A stretch of DNA of 64,000 nt from Lactobacillus johnsonii ATCC 33200 (GCF_000159355.1 NZ_GG670122.1:93345-157344); one strand, 5' to 3'; positions 19,104-28,322 are shown, counted from the first letter of the stretch. Numbers and translations are program-made. The notes: generated from the sequence alone by a model not told the origin.

Positions 19104-19334
19104 ATGAAGCAACTTGATCAATCAGTTATTATTGGAATTTTTGGCTTAATTGGTCTGTTTATTGGCTTATTCGTCAAAAATATTATGGTTTGGACTTTTG
19201 TTGGAATTGCAGTTGGTTATGTGATAACATTTTGGATTCCATATTTTAAAAAGCAAAGTCAATTAAAAAAAAAATACAAAATAATAGCGACTCTCAGCAG
19301 AGTCGCTATTATTGTTCTTGATATAGTTTTTTAA
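19104..19334 (+). CDS. Small membrane protein, frame running through its terminator
   Basis: The 76-residue frame has a good start (ATGAGGGAAGGAAC before ATG) and two membrane segments (about residues 8-24 and 28-46). A run of ten A (19265-19274) follows, after which the frame passes right through a terminator and overlaps the convergent protease gene. With nine A the frame would stop at TAA immediately before the terminator, giving about 60 residues. The A run is thus either a length-variable site or an error. No family is recognised. Confidence 0.6.
   Translation: MKQLDQSVIIGIFGLIGLFIGLFVKNIMVWTFVGIAVGYVITFWIPYFKKQSQLKKKYKIIATLSRVAIIVLDIVF
19280..19313. terminator. Bidirectional terminator
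   Basis: A perfect 15-bp stem (AATAATAGCGACTCT with AGAGTCGCTATTATT) around a four-base loop lies between the small membrane protein and the convergent protease gene. Confidence 0.9.
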
Positions 19335-19968
19335 CATCTTGGACGTCACTTGGTTGAATTGTATAAAAAGATCCTTGTGGATACATAACTGAAATCCTAT
19401 CTTTATGTCCTAATCCTATTGCATGGCCTAATTCATGTTCAACTGTATTCACAATCCGGCCATTATTGTAGCCGTAGCTTGGATTTAAAAGATAATATGA
19501 ATTTAAGCGAACCGTGGCCTTAAGTAAGTGTCCAGTTAAAGAGTTGTATTGAGTATCAGTTAATCCAGCCGCATTCGTTTCACCATCATTCATTGACTTA
19601 ATAATGATTTTGGCATTATTTCTATCATTTGTGATTTTAAAATTAAAGGCATCTGTATTGTTCCAAACGTTAATTCCATCAAGGGCAGCTTGTTTTAGAG
19701 TTGGATCAGAAAGATCTATGTAGACAGTGGCTGTATTAGAGTCAAAAGTATGTCCTTTAGAACTGTCTGCATTTTTGTCATCATTTTGGATTTTTTCAGG
19801 TGAAATAAATTGCTGTACTTTTGCAGTTAGATAGGGGAGGGGATTTCTAGTTCCAAATGTTTTTTCAATTTTTGGAGCTGCTTTTTGATAGGCGAACTCA
19901 AGCCCTACAAAAAGGAGGGCTAGAACTAGAATTGTTTTAAAAAATCGTTTCACTTTCTCATCTCGCAA
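19309..19968 (-). CDS. Matrixin-like zinc metalloprotease, membrane-anchored or secreted
   Basis: The 219-residue protein has an N-terminal hydrophobic segment (about residues 10-26), a spacer, and a C-terminal domain with the metzincin zinc motif HELGHAIGLGH (residues 178-188) followed by a Met-turn SVMYP. This is the peptidase M10/matrixin pattern. It acts outside the membrane; the substrate is unknown. Lactobacilli commonly carry one or more such proteins, annotated as predicted Zn-dependent protease. Confidence 0.9.
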   Translation of the reverse strand: MRDEKVKRFFKTILVLALLFVGLEFAYQKAAPKIEKTFGTRNPLPYLTAKVQQFISPEKIQNDDKNADSSKGHTFDSNTATVYIDLSDPTLKQAALDGINVWNNTDAFNFKITNDRNNAKIIIKSMNDGETNAAGLTDTQYNSLTGHLLKATVRLNSYYLLNPSYGYNNGRIVNTVEHELGHAIGLGHKDRISVMYPQGSFYTIQPSDVQDVKKLYQEQ

Positions 19969-20121
19969 TGTAATTTTATTTAATTATAAAACTAATTATT
20001 TAAGAAAATACTAAATAACAGTTGAGACTTTCTGAAAATTATAAATTCTTTTAGAAAGCGTATACATATGATAAAATAATATGCAACGTTTTTACTAATG
20101 CTAGAAATAGGTGACATAATT

Positions 20122-22416
20122 TTGGTAAAAGAAACTGAACAACAAAAAGAACAAAAGCATTTAGATGATGTTCTTGGTTTAATTAAAAAGAAAGAAAAAG
20201 AGCTTGATCATTCAATCGAACATGCACAAAATGAAGCTCAAAATATCAACTCACATTTTTTTGATGATGTGAAATTAGATTATGATGGCTACTCCACTTC
20301 AATGGATACTGCACTTTCTATTCACCAGCAACAACAAATGTTAGCGGAACGACAAAATGCTTGGCAACATTCAGCTAAGCAATTATCAACTTTGCAGCGT
20401 TTAGAAAAGAAGCCATATTTTGCAAGAGTTGATTTTCAAGAACCTAATGAAGAACCAGAAACTATTTATATTGGATTAGGGTCTTTTGCAGATAAGGAAG
20501 ATCATTTTTTAATCTATGATTGGCGTGCCCCAATATCATCTATTTACTATGATGGAAAATTAGGAAAAGTATCATATAATGCACCAGATGGTGTGCAAAC
20601 TGTTGATATGACTAAGAAGCGTCAATTTTTAATTAAAGATGGCAAGATTACTAATATGTTTGATACCAATGAATCCATTGGGGATCAAATGCTCTTAAAT
20701 GTCTTGAATGAAAAATCATCTACACAGATGAAGTCAATTGTTACTACCATTCAACGTGAGCAAAATAAAATTATTAGAAATACTAGTGCTGATCTTTTAT
20801 TTGTTCAAGGAGCTGCTGGTTCGGGGAAGACTTCTGCCATTATGCAGCGTGTGGCCTACTTACTATATCGCTATCGTGGTAATTTGACTTCTAGCGATGT
20901 TATTATGTTCAGCCCAAATCAATTATTTAATGATTATGTTAAAAATGTTCTTCCGGAAATGGGAGAACAGAATATGGTTCAAATGACTTACTGGCAGTTT
21001 GTTTCACGCCGTGTTCCCGGAATGAATGTTGAAAACTTATTTGAACAATTCGAAGATAATGAGCAAAACGATAAGATTGTTAACTTGAAGAATTCATTGC
21101 AATTCTTTAATGCAGTAACTCGCTATGCTAAACATCTTGAAAAGAATGGTTTGATTTTTAAGAACATTTACTTTAAGAGTAAAGAAAAACCATTTTTTGA
21201 TAAAGAAAAGATCAAGGAAATTTACTATGGCTTTAACGAAAACTACCATCTGAGAAATAGAATTGAAGCTACAAAAGAAGCTTTGATTAATAGCTTAAAC
21301 CGAAGAATTGAACCTGAAACTAAGAAGCCATGGGTTGATAAAACTATTGAATCTTTGGATCAAGAACAATTAAATAAGCTGTATGATCGTCCAGATCAAG
21401 AATTTGAATCTAGCGCAAAAGAAGAACACTTTTTAGCTCGTAAGATTGTAATTAATCAATTAAAGCAAGTTAGTCGCAAGATTCGTCAGAATCGCTTTTT
21501 AAATATTCGTGCACAATACTTACGTTTTTTGCGTGCCGTTCCTAAGATAATTGACTTAAGTAAATGGGATATTACCCAAGAAGAATGGGATGCTCATATT
21601 GAAAATGTTAAAGAGCGATTTAAGGCTGGAAAAATCAAGATGGCTGATATTTCTCCATACCTTTACCTATATGATCTAGTAACCGGACGTAGAACAGATT
21701 ATGAAATGCGCTATGCCTTTATTGATGAAATTCAGGATTACACTCCATTCCAATTAGCGTACCTTAAGTACAATTTCCCTAGAGCTAAGTTCACGATGTT
21801 AGGTGACTTGAATCAAGCTATTTTTACTAAAGATGAAAGTAAAACCCTTTTGAGTCAAATCTCTAAATTATTTGATCCCGAGAAGACCGATGTTGTTCAA
21901 TTAACGAAGTCGTACCGTTCAACTAAGGAAATAACTAACTTCACTAAGCAAATCTTGCGTCAAGGTGAAAAGATTGAAGCTTTTGATAGACGTGGTCCAA
22001 AGCCAGCCTTTTACAAGCGTGATAGTATTGAAAAAGAATACAGTGCCTTGCAAGATATATTAGTAGAAAACGATGAACAAAAGCTAACAACAGCAATTAT
22101 TACTAAGACATTGGCTGAAGCTCAAGAAGTTGCTAAAGTATTAAAAGAAAGAAATATTAAGGCAACTTTGATTGGGTCGGCAAACCAGCGTTTAGTGCCT
22201 GGTACTTTAGTAATGGCATCCTATCTTGCTAAAGGACTAGAATTTGATGCAGTAGTTGCTTGGGGCGTTTCAAAAGAAAACTATCATCAATTAGATGAAA
22301 CTCAATTGCTTTACACTATTGCTTCACGTGCAATGTATAAATTAAACTTAATTTATACAGGTGAGAAGAGTCCTTTGTTTGATAATTTAGATGAAAAAAC
22401 TTACGTAAATAAGTAA
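20122..22416 (+). CDS. helD: HelD-type RNA polymerase recycling helicase (UvrD/Rep family)
   Basis: The protein has about 764 residues. An N-terminal coiled coil (EQKHLDDVLGLIKKKEKEL) precedes a split UvrD-like motor with Walker A GAAGSGKTSAIMQR and motif II DEIQDYT. This N-terminal coiled coil plus motor plan is that of HelD, which pries stalled RNA polymerase off DNA. I place the start at TTG 20122 because AGGTGA lies eight bases upstream; the in-frame ATG at 20098 has no ribosome site. The C-terminal part has the expected motifs TKSYRST and MASYLAKGLEFDAVVAW. Confidence 0.9.
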   Translation: MVKETEQQKEQKHLDDVLGLIKKKEKELDHSIEHAQNEAQNINSHFFDDVKLDYDGYSTSMDTALSIHQQQQMLAERQNAWQHSAKQLSTLQRLEKKPYFARVDFQEPNEEPETIYIGLGSFADKEDHFLIYDWRAPISSIYYDGKLGKVSYNAPDGVQTVDMTKKRQFLIKDGKITNMFDTNESIGDQMLLNVLNEKSSTQMKSIVTTIQREQNKIIRNTSADLLFVQGAAGSGKTSAIMQRVAYLLYRYRGNLTSSDVIMFSPNQLFNDYVKNVLPEMGEQNMVQMTYWQFVSRRVPGMNVENLFEQFEDNEQNDKIVNLKNSLQFFNAVTRYAKHLEKNGLIFKNIYFKSKEKPFFDKEKIKEIYYGFNENYHLRNRIEATKEALINSLNRRIEPETKKPWVDKTIESLDQEQLNKLYDRPDQEFESSAKEEHFLARKIVINQLKQVSRKIRQNRFLNIRAQYLRFLRAVPKIIDLSKWDITQEEWDAHIENVKERFKAGKIKMADISPYLYLYDLVTGRRTDYEMRYAFIDEIQDYTPFQLAYLKYNFPRAKFTMLGDLNQAIFTKDESKTLLSQISKLFDPEKTDVVQLTKSYRSTKEITNFTKQILRQGEKIEAFDRRGPKPAFYKRDSIEKEYSALQDILVENDEQKLTTAIITKTLAEAQEVAKVLKERNIKATLIGSANQRLVPGTLVMASYLAKGLEFDAVVAWGVSKENYHQLDETQLLYTIASRAMYKLNLIYTGEKSPLFDNLDEKTYVNK

Positions 22417-22420
22417 AAAT

Positions 22421-22474
22421 AAAATCCCTCTTGGATCTTGGTATCATTAGAACCTTGATTTAGAGGGATTTTTT
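22421..22474 (+). terminator. Terminator of helD with nested inner repeat
   Basis: AAAATCCCTC pairs with GAGGGATTTT, followed by TTTT. The long loop contains ATCTTGGTA...GAACCTTGAT, itself an imperfect inverted repeat, which recurs at 39666-39717. Confidence 0.85.
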
Positions 22475-22568
22475 ATTATTAAAGTAAGCAGATAGGGATT
22501 GAAAGTTAATTCTATTTAATTCTTATGCATTTTGACAGACTTAATACATAATAGTTAAAATACTTAGC

Positions 22569-23291
22569 ATGAAAAGATTAAATAGAGCTAGAAAATATCG
22601 GCGTAGAAGAAGAATTCTGCATACAGTTATATTTTTAATTACTGCTGGGGTAATTGCCTTAGGATTTAATTTTAAAAGATTTCAAAATGAATATGATTGG
22701 CTTACTTTAAAGCCAGAACAGAAGTTAAATGTTCCCTTAGTAAACCAATTACCAGACTTACCAAATGGTTGTGAGGTTACCTCACTTGCGATGCTGTTGA
22801 AATACTATGATATTAATGTAAGTAAATTAGAGTTGTCATCGAATATCAAGCATGTATCGTCTTTTGTTGGCAATAATTATCGAGGAAATCCACACGTTGG
22901 ATTTGTTGGTTACATGAGTATCAAGAATGCAGGCTGGTGTGTGTATAATGAACCCCTATATAATGTGGCTAGAAAATACACAAAGCGAATTCGCAATTAT
23001 ACAGGCAATGATTTCGTTCAGGTATTGAAGTTGGTTTCTAAAGGGCATCCCGTAGTAATCATTACAACTTTGAAGTTTGATTGGGTAAATGATATGCAGA
23101 CCTGGTCTACCAAGCAAGGAAAAGTTCATGTGACGCCGTCATCTCATGCTTGTGTGATTACAGGTTACAACAAGAAAAAGGGGATTGTGTATGTAAATGA
23201 TCCTTATGGCGTTAAAAATAAAAAGGTAAGCTTAAAGAAGATAGAGGCAAGCTATAACCAGCAAGGTAAACAAGCACTTTATATTGAATAG
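22569..23291 (+). CDS. C39-like cysteine peptidase, secreted or membrane-anchored
   Basis: The 240-residue protein has an arginine-rich N-terminus, one membrane segment (about residues 17-35), then a peptidase C39-like domain: VPLVNQLPDLPNGCEVTSLAML with the nucleophile Cys near residue 73, and the His in SSHACVITGYNKKKGIVYVNDPYG. It acts outside the membrane. The substrate is unknown; it lacks a bacteriocin ABC exporter fusion, so it is not a leader peptidase of that kind. The ribosome site is weak. Confidence 0.87.
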   Translation: MKRLNRARKYRRRRRILHTVIFLITAGVIALGFNFKRFQNEYDWLTLKPEQKLNVPLVNQLPDLPNGCEVTSLAMLLKYYDINVSKLELSSNIKHVSSFVGNNYRGNPHVGFVGYMSIKNAGWCVYNEPLYNVARKYTKRIRNYTGNDFVQVLKLVSKGHPVVIITTLKFDWVNDMQTWSTKQGKVHVTPSSHACVITGYNKKKGIVYVNDPYGVKNKKVSLKKIEASYNQQGKQALYIE

Positions 23292-23297
23292 CGCAGT

Positions 23298-23330
23298 AAA
23301 AAAAGCATCCCGTTATTGGGATGCTTTTTT
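23298..23330 (+). terminator. Terminator after the C39-like gene
   Basis: AAAAAAGCATCCC pairs with GGGATGCTTTTTT. A near-identical copy occurs at 26188-26219. Confidence 0.9.
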
Positions 23331-23442
23331 ATGATGCTTGCATAAAAATGTTTTTCAAAATAGAAACATGTTTTCAAAACTGACTAATATATTCAAATTA
23401 TTAATAATGACATGTAGTATAAGAATTGTCTTAAGAAGGTAC

Positions 23443-24126
23443 CTAATTAGACAAAAAGTTACTCATTAATAATTCAAAATAGATGAGTGTTAGACCAAAA
23501 AAAAGCTGAGGATAATGGCTATCAAAAGATGTGGGATTAAAAGTATCTGAACTTATTGCAAGAGTTGAGTGTTTTGCAATTGTTGAATTTTTATCTCCAG
23601 TGAAAGATAAAATATCACAATTATTTTCGTCGGCTTGTGTGCAAAGTTCAGCAAGACGCTTTGTTTCCCCAGAATTGCTGATAATAATTACTAGAGTGTT
23701 TTTGTGTTTTCTAAGCATTTCAAGATGTGAATTTGATGTGCAACGAAAGCCATTCAAATTGAGATATTCGCTCATATAATTAGCAATATTTTGAGAGTAT
23801 CCACTACCCAATATCATAATCATTGAGTCTCTATGCTTATCCATTAAGTTGGAAAAAGGCTTTACGTATGACTCTACTTTTAAGTCGTTTTCAGTATTAT
23901 TAGGGAAATTTGGTGCATCTGCTATTAGAAAGACCAATTCAGAATATCCTGAAAGCTTCATCTTTTTACAGGTCTTAACGATAAAGCTAGGAGAAGTAAA
24001 AGTTCTTTTGGCCAGTTCACGAATATTGATGTTTTTAATTTCGTTACGGTGTTGATTCATATAAATTAATATTTTTTGTTCATCAGTATTTAGTTGAAAC
24101 TTTTCACTAATAGTTTGAATATTCAT
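23443..24126 (-). CDS. MurR/RpiR family regulator (short form)
   Basis: The 227-residue protein has an N-terminal RpiR helix-turn-helix (RTFTSPSFIVKTCKKMKLSG, about residues 41-60) and a SIS domain with MILGSGYSQNIA and IISNSGETKR loops. It is divergent from the MgsA-C/EIIC pair and is the likely regulator of that PTS gene. The divergence gap is small, so the promoters overlap. Confidence 0.9.
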   Translation of the reverse strand: MNIQTISEKFQLNTDEQKILIYMNQHRNEIKNINIRELAKRTFTSPSFIVKTCKKMKLSGYSELVFLIADAPNFPNNTENDLKVESYVKPFSNLMDKHRDSMIMILGSGYSQNIANYMSEYLNLNGFRCTSNSHLEMLRKHKNTLVIIISNSGETKRLAELCTQADENNCDILSFTGDKNSTIAKHSTLAISSDTFNPTSFDSHYPQLFFGLTLIYFELLMSNFLSN

Positions 24127-24160
24127 TGCTTTCTCCTATAGATTGAAAGAAGGACTCACG

Positions 24161-24817
24161 ATGTCAGAAAAAGATGTTAAGAAAAATAAAGTACCACAAA
24201 ATAGAGATAAAGAATTTTTAGCAGATCCATGGGCTAGAACCAGAACTAGAAATGGATTAGCAGCCGATGAGGTTATCTCTGCACTACAAAAATCAATCAG
24301 AAAAGGAAAAGAACGGGCTGCTTGTGAGTTTGCTTATGAGATGTATATTTCTTCACCTCAAATGGAAGAAAAATTATGGCGTAGACTTCAAGCTATTTCA
24401 GTTGAAGATATTGGAATGGGAAATCCACAAGCACCAATTCTAATTAATAATCTGAATCAAATGAGACAAAACTTTAGTTACAATGAGCCGGATCGTGCAA
24501 TGATGTTTGTACACGCAATTCGTTACTTATGTGAATCAACTAAAGATCGTTCGTCTGATTTACTTAAGAATATCATTATTAAGAATTTTGCTCTAGGTTA
24601 TGTTCCTGAAATTCCAGATTATGCATTAGATAAACATACTACTCGTGGTCAAAAAATGGGAAGAGGGAGTATGCATTTCCTAGAGGTTGATTCTAAAGTT
24701 ACACCTCAATTAAAAGTTGATAATGATTATTGGGACGAATACCATAAAATTCGTGAAAATTGGGATGATAGTAAAGTTATTCCCAATGCTTTTAAGTTTA
24801 ATCCATATCAAATTTAA
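24161..24817 (+). CDS. Stand-alone MgsA C-terminal domain protein
   Basis: From ATG 24161 (preceded by GAAAGAAGGAC) the protein has 218 residues. It matches the C-terminal part of RarA/MgsA: DEVISALQKSIRKGKERAA, LWRRLQAISVEDIGMG and a C-terminal HTTRGQKMGRG segment. The N-terminal AAA+ ATPase half is missing, with no sign of it upstream. In full RarA this region forms the tetramer and binds SSB or DNA. Here it sits between an RpiR regulator and a PTS EIIC gene, so a metabolic or regulatory role is possible. Confidence 0.82.
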   Translation: MSEKDVKKNKVPQNRDKEFLADPWARTRTRNGLAADEVISALQKSIRKGKERAACEFAYEMYISSPQMEEKLWRRLQAISVEDIGMGNPQAPILINNLNQMRQNFSYNEPDRAMMFVHAIRYLCESTKDRSSDLLKNIIIKNFALGYVPEIPDYALDKHTTRGQKMGRGSMHFLEVDSKVTPQLKVDNDYWDEYHKIRENWDDSKVIPNAFKFNPYQI

Positions 24818-24855
24818 GTTGTATTTATCTTTAGTAAGGAAATAGGTACTCTCTC

Positions 24856-26181
24856 ATGGCTGAAACTACTGCTAAAAAAGATTCACTGATTACTAGATTG
24901 AATAAAGTTTTAACGCCTATTGGACAAAAACTTGGAAATGAAAAGCATCTACAGGCTATTTCAAATGGGATGCTTTTCGGATTGCCATTTTTGGTAATTG
25001 GTTCATTCTTCTTAATTGTTGCCAATCCTCCGATTGTACTTGATCGGTATGATCCAAGAACCGCTAATATTTTTATGCAGTGGCTTGCAGGTTGGAAATA
25101 TTGGGCAATGGCACATTATGCGCAAATAACTATTCCATATAATATGACTATGGGTGTGTTTGGGATGATTTGTGCGTTTGGAATTGCCTATGAATTAAGC
25201 AAAGCGTATCGACGTCTTCACCCTGCAACTGATGGAATGATTTCATTAGTTACCTTCTTAATGGTAGCAACTACTGTTGATAAAAATAATAAAATTAGTC
25301 TCAATAATTTAGGAACAAATGGGTTATTTGTAGCAATTATTATTGGACTATTAGCTGTTGAAATTAATCGTGGCATTGAAAAAAGCAAATTAAAGATAAA
25401 ATTACCAGATTCAATTCCTCCAATGGTTGCTAATTTCATTAATTCTCTGATTCCTTTGGTAGCTAACATCTTTATCTTTTATGGAGCTAATTTAATTTTA
25501 GTTAGTGTAACACATGCGGATTTCACAACTTTTATTATGAAATGTTTAACGCCAGCAACTTTTTTAGCTAATAGTTTGTGGGGCTATATTTTGATAGTAA
25601 CTTTAGGAAATCTACTGTGGTTAATTGGGGTTAACGGCAGTAACGTTATCTTTCCAATTGTGTTTGCAACTGGTATTGCGGCAACTGGTGCCAATGCAGC
25701 ATTAGTGGCAAAAGGATTAGCACCTACTCATCTGATGAATTTACAAATGTTTAGAATTGCTGTTTTAGGTGGATCAGGAAACTCACTTGCTTTAGTAATT
25801 TTGATGATGAGAAGTAAGGTAGAAAAATATCGAGCTTTAGGTAAGCTATCTATTATTCCAGGAATTTGTAGTATCAATGAACCTATAATTTTTGGAACAC
25901 CAATTTGTTTTAATCCTATTTTAGGAATTCCATTTTTAATTGCTCCGATTGTTAATATTATTTTGACATATATAGCTGAAAGTCTTCATTGGATTGGTAT
26001 GGGATACATTGTCGATCCTTCATTTACTCCATTTTTCTTCCAAGCATATATGAGTTCAATGGACTGGAGAAATATTATTTTTGAAATTATCTTAATCATT
26101 ATAGGTATATTTATCTATTTACCTTTCTTTAAGGTGGCTGAACAAAATGAATTAAGAAAGCAAGAAAATATAGCTGAATAA
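24856..26181 (+). CDS. PTS EIIC, cellobiose/lactose family
   Basis: The 441-residue membrane protein is a stand-alone EIIC domain of the Lac family: LPFLVIGSFFLIVANPP near the N-terminus, NLLWLIGVNGSNVIFP, and GICSINEPIIFGTPICFNP, the conserved substrate-site motif. It transports a beta-glucoside, chitobiose or similar sugar. No EIIA or EIIB gene is adjacent, so it must borrow these from elsewhere. It is 38 bases downstream of the MgsA-C gene. Confidence 0.93.
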   Translation: MAETTAKKDSLITRLNKVLTPIGQKLGNEKHLQAISNGMLFGLPFLVIGSFFLIVANPPIVLDRYDPRTANIFMQWLAGWKYWAMAHYAQITIPYNMTMGVFGMICAFGIAYELSKAYRRLHPATDGMISLVTFLMVATTVDKNNKISLNNLGTNGLFVAIIIGLLAVEINRGIEKSKLKIKLPDSIPPMVANFINSLIPLVANIFIFYGANLILVSVTHADFTTFIMKCLTPATFLANSLWGYILIVTLGNLLWLIGVNGSNVIFPIVFATGIAATGANAALVAKGLAPTHLMNLQMFRIAVLGGSGNSLALVILMMRSKVEKYRALGKLSIIPGICSINEPIIFGTPICFNPILGIPFLIAPIVNIILTYIAESLHWIGMGYIVDPSFTPFFFQAYMSSMDWRNIIFEIILIIIGIFIYLPFFKVAEQNELRKQENIAE

Positions 26182-26187
26182 ATTAGT

Positions 26188-26219
26188 AAAAAAGCATCCC
26201 GTTATTGGGACGCTTTTTT
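26188..26219. terminator. Terminator after the EIIC gene, shared with the GDSL gene
   Basis: AAAAAAGCATCCC pairs with GGGACGCTTTTTT; it lies between convergent genes and copies the terminator at 23298-23330. Confidence 0.88.
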
Positions 26220-26790
26220 ATGATATAGCAGCTGTTTCTTTCTCTTTGACTAATTCAGCAAGCTTTTCAATTAGTAATTTATTACCTTCTTGATTTAAAT
26301 GGATACCGTCCTTCTGAAGTAAATCATTTGGATGACCTGTCTCACGCATTACTTTTGCAAAGTTTAAGAATGGAATATTATTTTCGATATGACATTGCTC
26401 AGCTACTAATTCAAATTGTAATGTTTTTGGCCATGCTTGATCTTTGGCGATTTTCCAATTAGTATAGGAAGGTCCCATTAAAATTGTTTTGTCGACACCA
26501 ATTAAATCTACTAGAACTTGCAAGTTATGTGCATAGCGTCCAGCGCTTAAGCCAAATTGCATGTTTGCGTCATTAGTACCTAAGGCAAGTATAACCAAGT
26601 CGTAATTGAAAGGTTTAATCCTTAAATCATAAAAGTCAATTGCCTCCTCAGTTGTACTTCCAGGTACAGAATTATTAATAATTGTAAAATTAGGTAATTT
26701 TTCTTGCAGTCCTTGAGTTACAATATTAGTTGCGTGTCCATCAATATACCCTGCAAGTAGGGAATCACCAAAAAGAATTAATTTTTTCAT
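26218..26790 (-). CDS. GDSL/SGNH-family hydrolase
   Basis: The 190-residue protein has the four SGNH blocks: ILFGDSLLAGY (nucleophile Ser in block I), a Gly in VPGST, the Asn in LGTNDANM, and DGIHLN with the Asp-His pair near the C-terminus. No signal peptide is seen. Such enzymes hydrolyse esters of lipids, sugars or wall polymers; the substrate cannot be told. Confidence 0.9.
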   Translation of the reverse strand: MKKLILFGDSLLAGYIDGHATNIVTQGLQEKLPNFTIINNSVPGSTTEEAIDFYDLRIKPFNYDLVILALGTNDANMQFGLSAGRYAHNLQVLVDLIGVDKTILMGPSYTNWKIAKDQAWPKTLQFELVAEQCHIENNIPFLNFAKVMRETGHPNDLLQKDGIHLNQEGNKLLIEKLAELVKEKETAAIS

Positions 26791-26879
26791 AGATATCTTC
26801 TTTTCTTTCTCTCAATATATATGATAGGCTGAACAATGTAAAAATACTAGGAACAAGGCAGAAGGAAGGCGGGCTTTTT

Positions 26880-27731
26880 ATGCAAGAGCAATTTTTACAC
26901 TTGACACCTGATAAGTGGCAGGCATTAATTCCTCCAAGTGATGAATTTAGTGCAGAAATTTTCATGATGAAGAATCTTCAATATATCATGAGTCAAAAAA
27001 ATGCTGTTTACCATACTCAACAAACATTTTATAAAGAACAGTGGCAAAAGATTCCTTTTATAATTGGAGTGACGGGATCTGTTGCTGTTGGTAAGTCCAC
27101 CTTTGCCAAGAAAATAACGCGGTTATTTGAACGCCTTGAACCGGATAAAAAGATTGCTCAAGTTTCTACTGACGGCTTTTTAATGTCTAATGCAGAACTT
27201 AAAGCTAAAAACTTAATGGATCAAAAGGGCTTCCCAGTATCATTTAATTGGGATGCCTTTTCTACTTTTCTGTCAAGTGTTAAAGCTGGTAAAGAAAGAG
27301 TACCATATCGACTATACTCACAGGAAATTTCTGATTTAGTTCCTAATGAAGTTGGATCAGTTGAACAGCCGGATATCTTAGTAGTAGAAGGAATAAATTT
27401 ACTAGAAGTTCCTCCTAACGGCCAAGCACCGCCAAGTGATTTCTTAGATTATGTGATTTATCTAGATGCTAGTGAAGAGGACCTAGAAAGATGGTATCTT
27501 GATCGCTATCATTTAATGTTAGAAATTAATCGCAATAATCCAGACAATTATTTTTATCAATGGGCTCATGTACCACGTGAACAAGCAGATATTTTTGCCA
27601 AAAAAGTTTGGCGAGATGTTAATTTGAAGAACTTACACGAGTATATTGAACCAACTAAAAAACGAGCAGACATGATTATTAAAAAGTATGGTAATCATGA
27701 AATTAGTGATATGTATATTAAGAAATTTTAG
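26880..27731 (+). CDS. coaA: Pantothenate kinase, type I
   Basis: The 283-residue protein shows the P-loop GVTGSVAVGKST (about residues 63-74), STDGFL, YSQEISDLVP and DILVVEGINLL, matching type I PanK. It phosphorylates pantothenate as the first step of coenzyme A synthesis. It is a little shorter than the E. coli enzyme (316) at the N-terminus. The ribosome site GAAGGAAGG lies slightly far from the ATG. efp follows 12 bases downstream. Confidence 0.94.
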   Translation: MQEQFLHLTPDKWQALIPPSDEFSAEIFMMKNLQYIMSQKNAVYHTQQTFYKEQWQKIPFIIGVTGSVAVGKSTFAKKITRLFERLEPDKKIAQVSTDGFLMSNAELKAKNLMDQKGFPVSFNWDAFSTFLSSVKAGKERVPYRLYSQEISDLVPNEVGSVEQPDILVVEGINLLEVPPNGQAPPSDFLDYVIYLDASEEDLERWYLDRYHLMLEINRNNPDNYFYQWAHVPREQADIFAKKVWRDVNLKNLHEYIEPTKKRADMIIKKYGNHEISDMYIKKF

Positions 27732-27743
27732 AGGTACTTGTTA

Positions 27744-28316
27744 ATGCAAGCAATTGAATTAAAAAAAGGTATGATTTTTAACCAAGATGGTAAGTTGATT
27801 GAAGTATTAAAGAGTAATCACCACAAACCTGGTAAGGGTAATACAGTTATGCAAATGGATTTGCGTGATGTTATAAGTGGTGCAGTTGTACATAAAACAA
27901 TGCGTCCAAGTGAAAAAGTAGACTTAGTTAATGTCTCCTTGAAAAAGGCACAATATCTTTACGATGATGACACTAACTTTATTTTTATGGATACAGATAC
28001 TTATGAACAATATTTAATTCCTAAAGAACATTTAGCTTCAGAAGCTAAATTCTTAATGCCAAATATTGAAGTAGACCTTAAGTTTACTGATGAAGGTAAA
28101 TTAATCGGAATTAACTTACCATCCACTGTAAAGATGACAGTTAAAGAGACTCAACCAGAAATCAAGGGTGCAACTGCTGCTGGTGGTGGTAAGCCTGCAA
28201 CAATGGATACTGGTTTAGTTGTAACTGTACCAGATTTCATTAAGGAAGGCGAAGAATTAATTATTGGAACTGAAAACGGTGATTATAAAGGCCGTGCAGA
28301 TAGTATTACTAGATAG
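27744..28316 (+). CDS. efp: Elongation factor P
   Basis: The 190-residue protein has three OB-like domains. The tip loop HHKPGKGN places the conserved Lys near residue 32, and the C-terminal DTGLVVTVPDFIKEGEELIIGTENGDY is the EF-P signature region. EF-P rescues ribosomes stalled at proline runs. ATG 27744 is chosen over an upstream TTG because GAGG lies nine bases before it. Pairing with coaA is typical of lactobacilli, some of which have a second efp elsewhere. Confidence 0.95.
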   Translation: MQAIELKKGMIFNQDGKLIEVLKSNHHKPGKGNTVMQMDLRDVISGAVVHKTMRPSEKVDLVNVSLKKAQYLYDDDTNFIFMDTDTYEQYLIPKEHLASEAKFLMPNIEVDLKFTDEGKLIGINLPSTVKMTVKETQPEIKGATAAGGGKPATMDTGLVVTVPDFIKEGEELIIGTENGDYKGRADSITR

Positions 28317-28322
28317 TAGAGA

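Noticed and set aside
23443..26181. RpiR/MgsA-C/EIIC block as a defence or phage-related island
   Set aside because: No nuclease, toxin or integrase is present; the neighbours point to sugar uptake.
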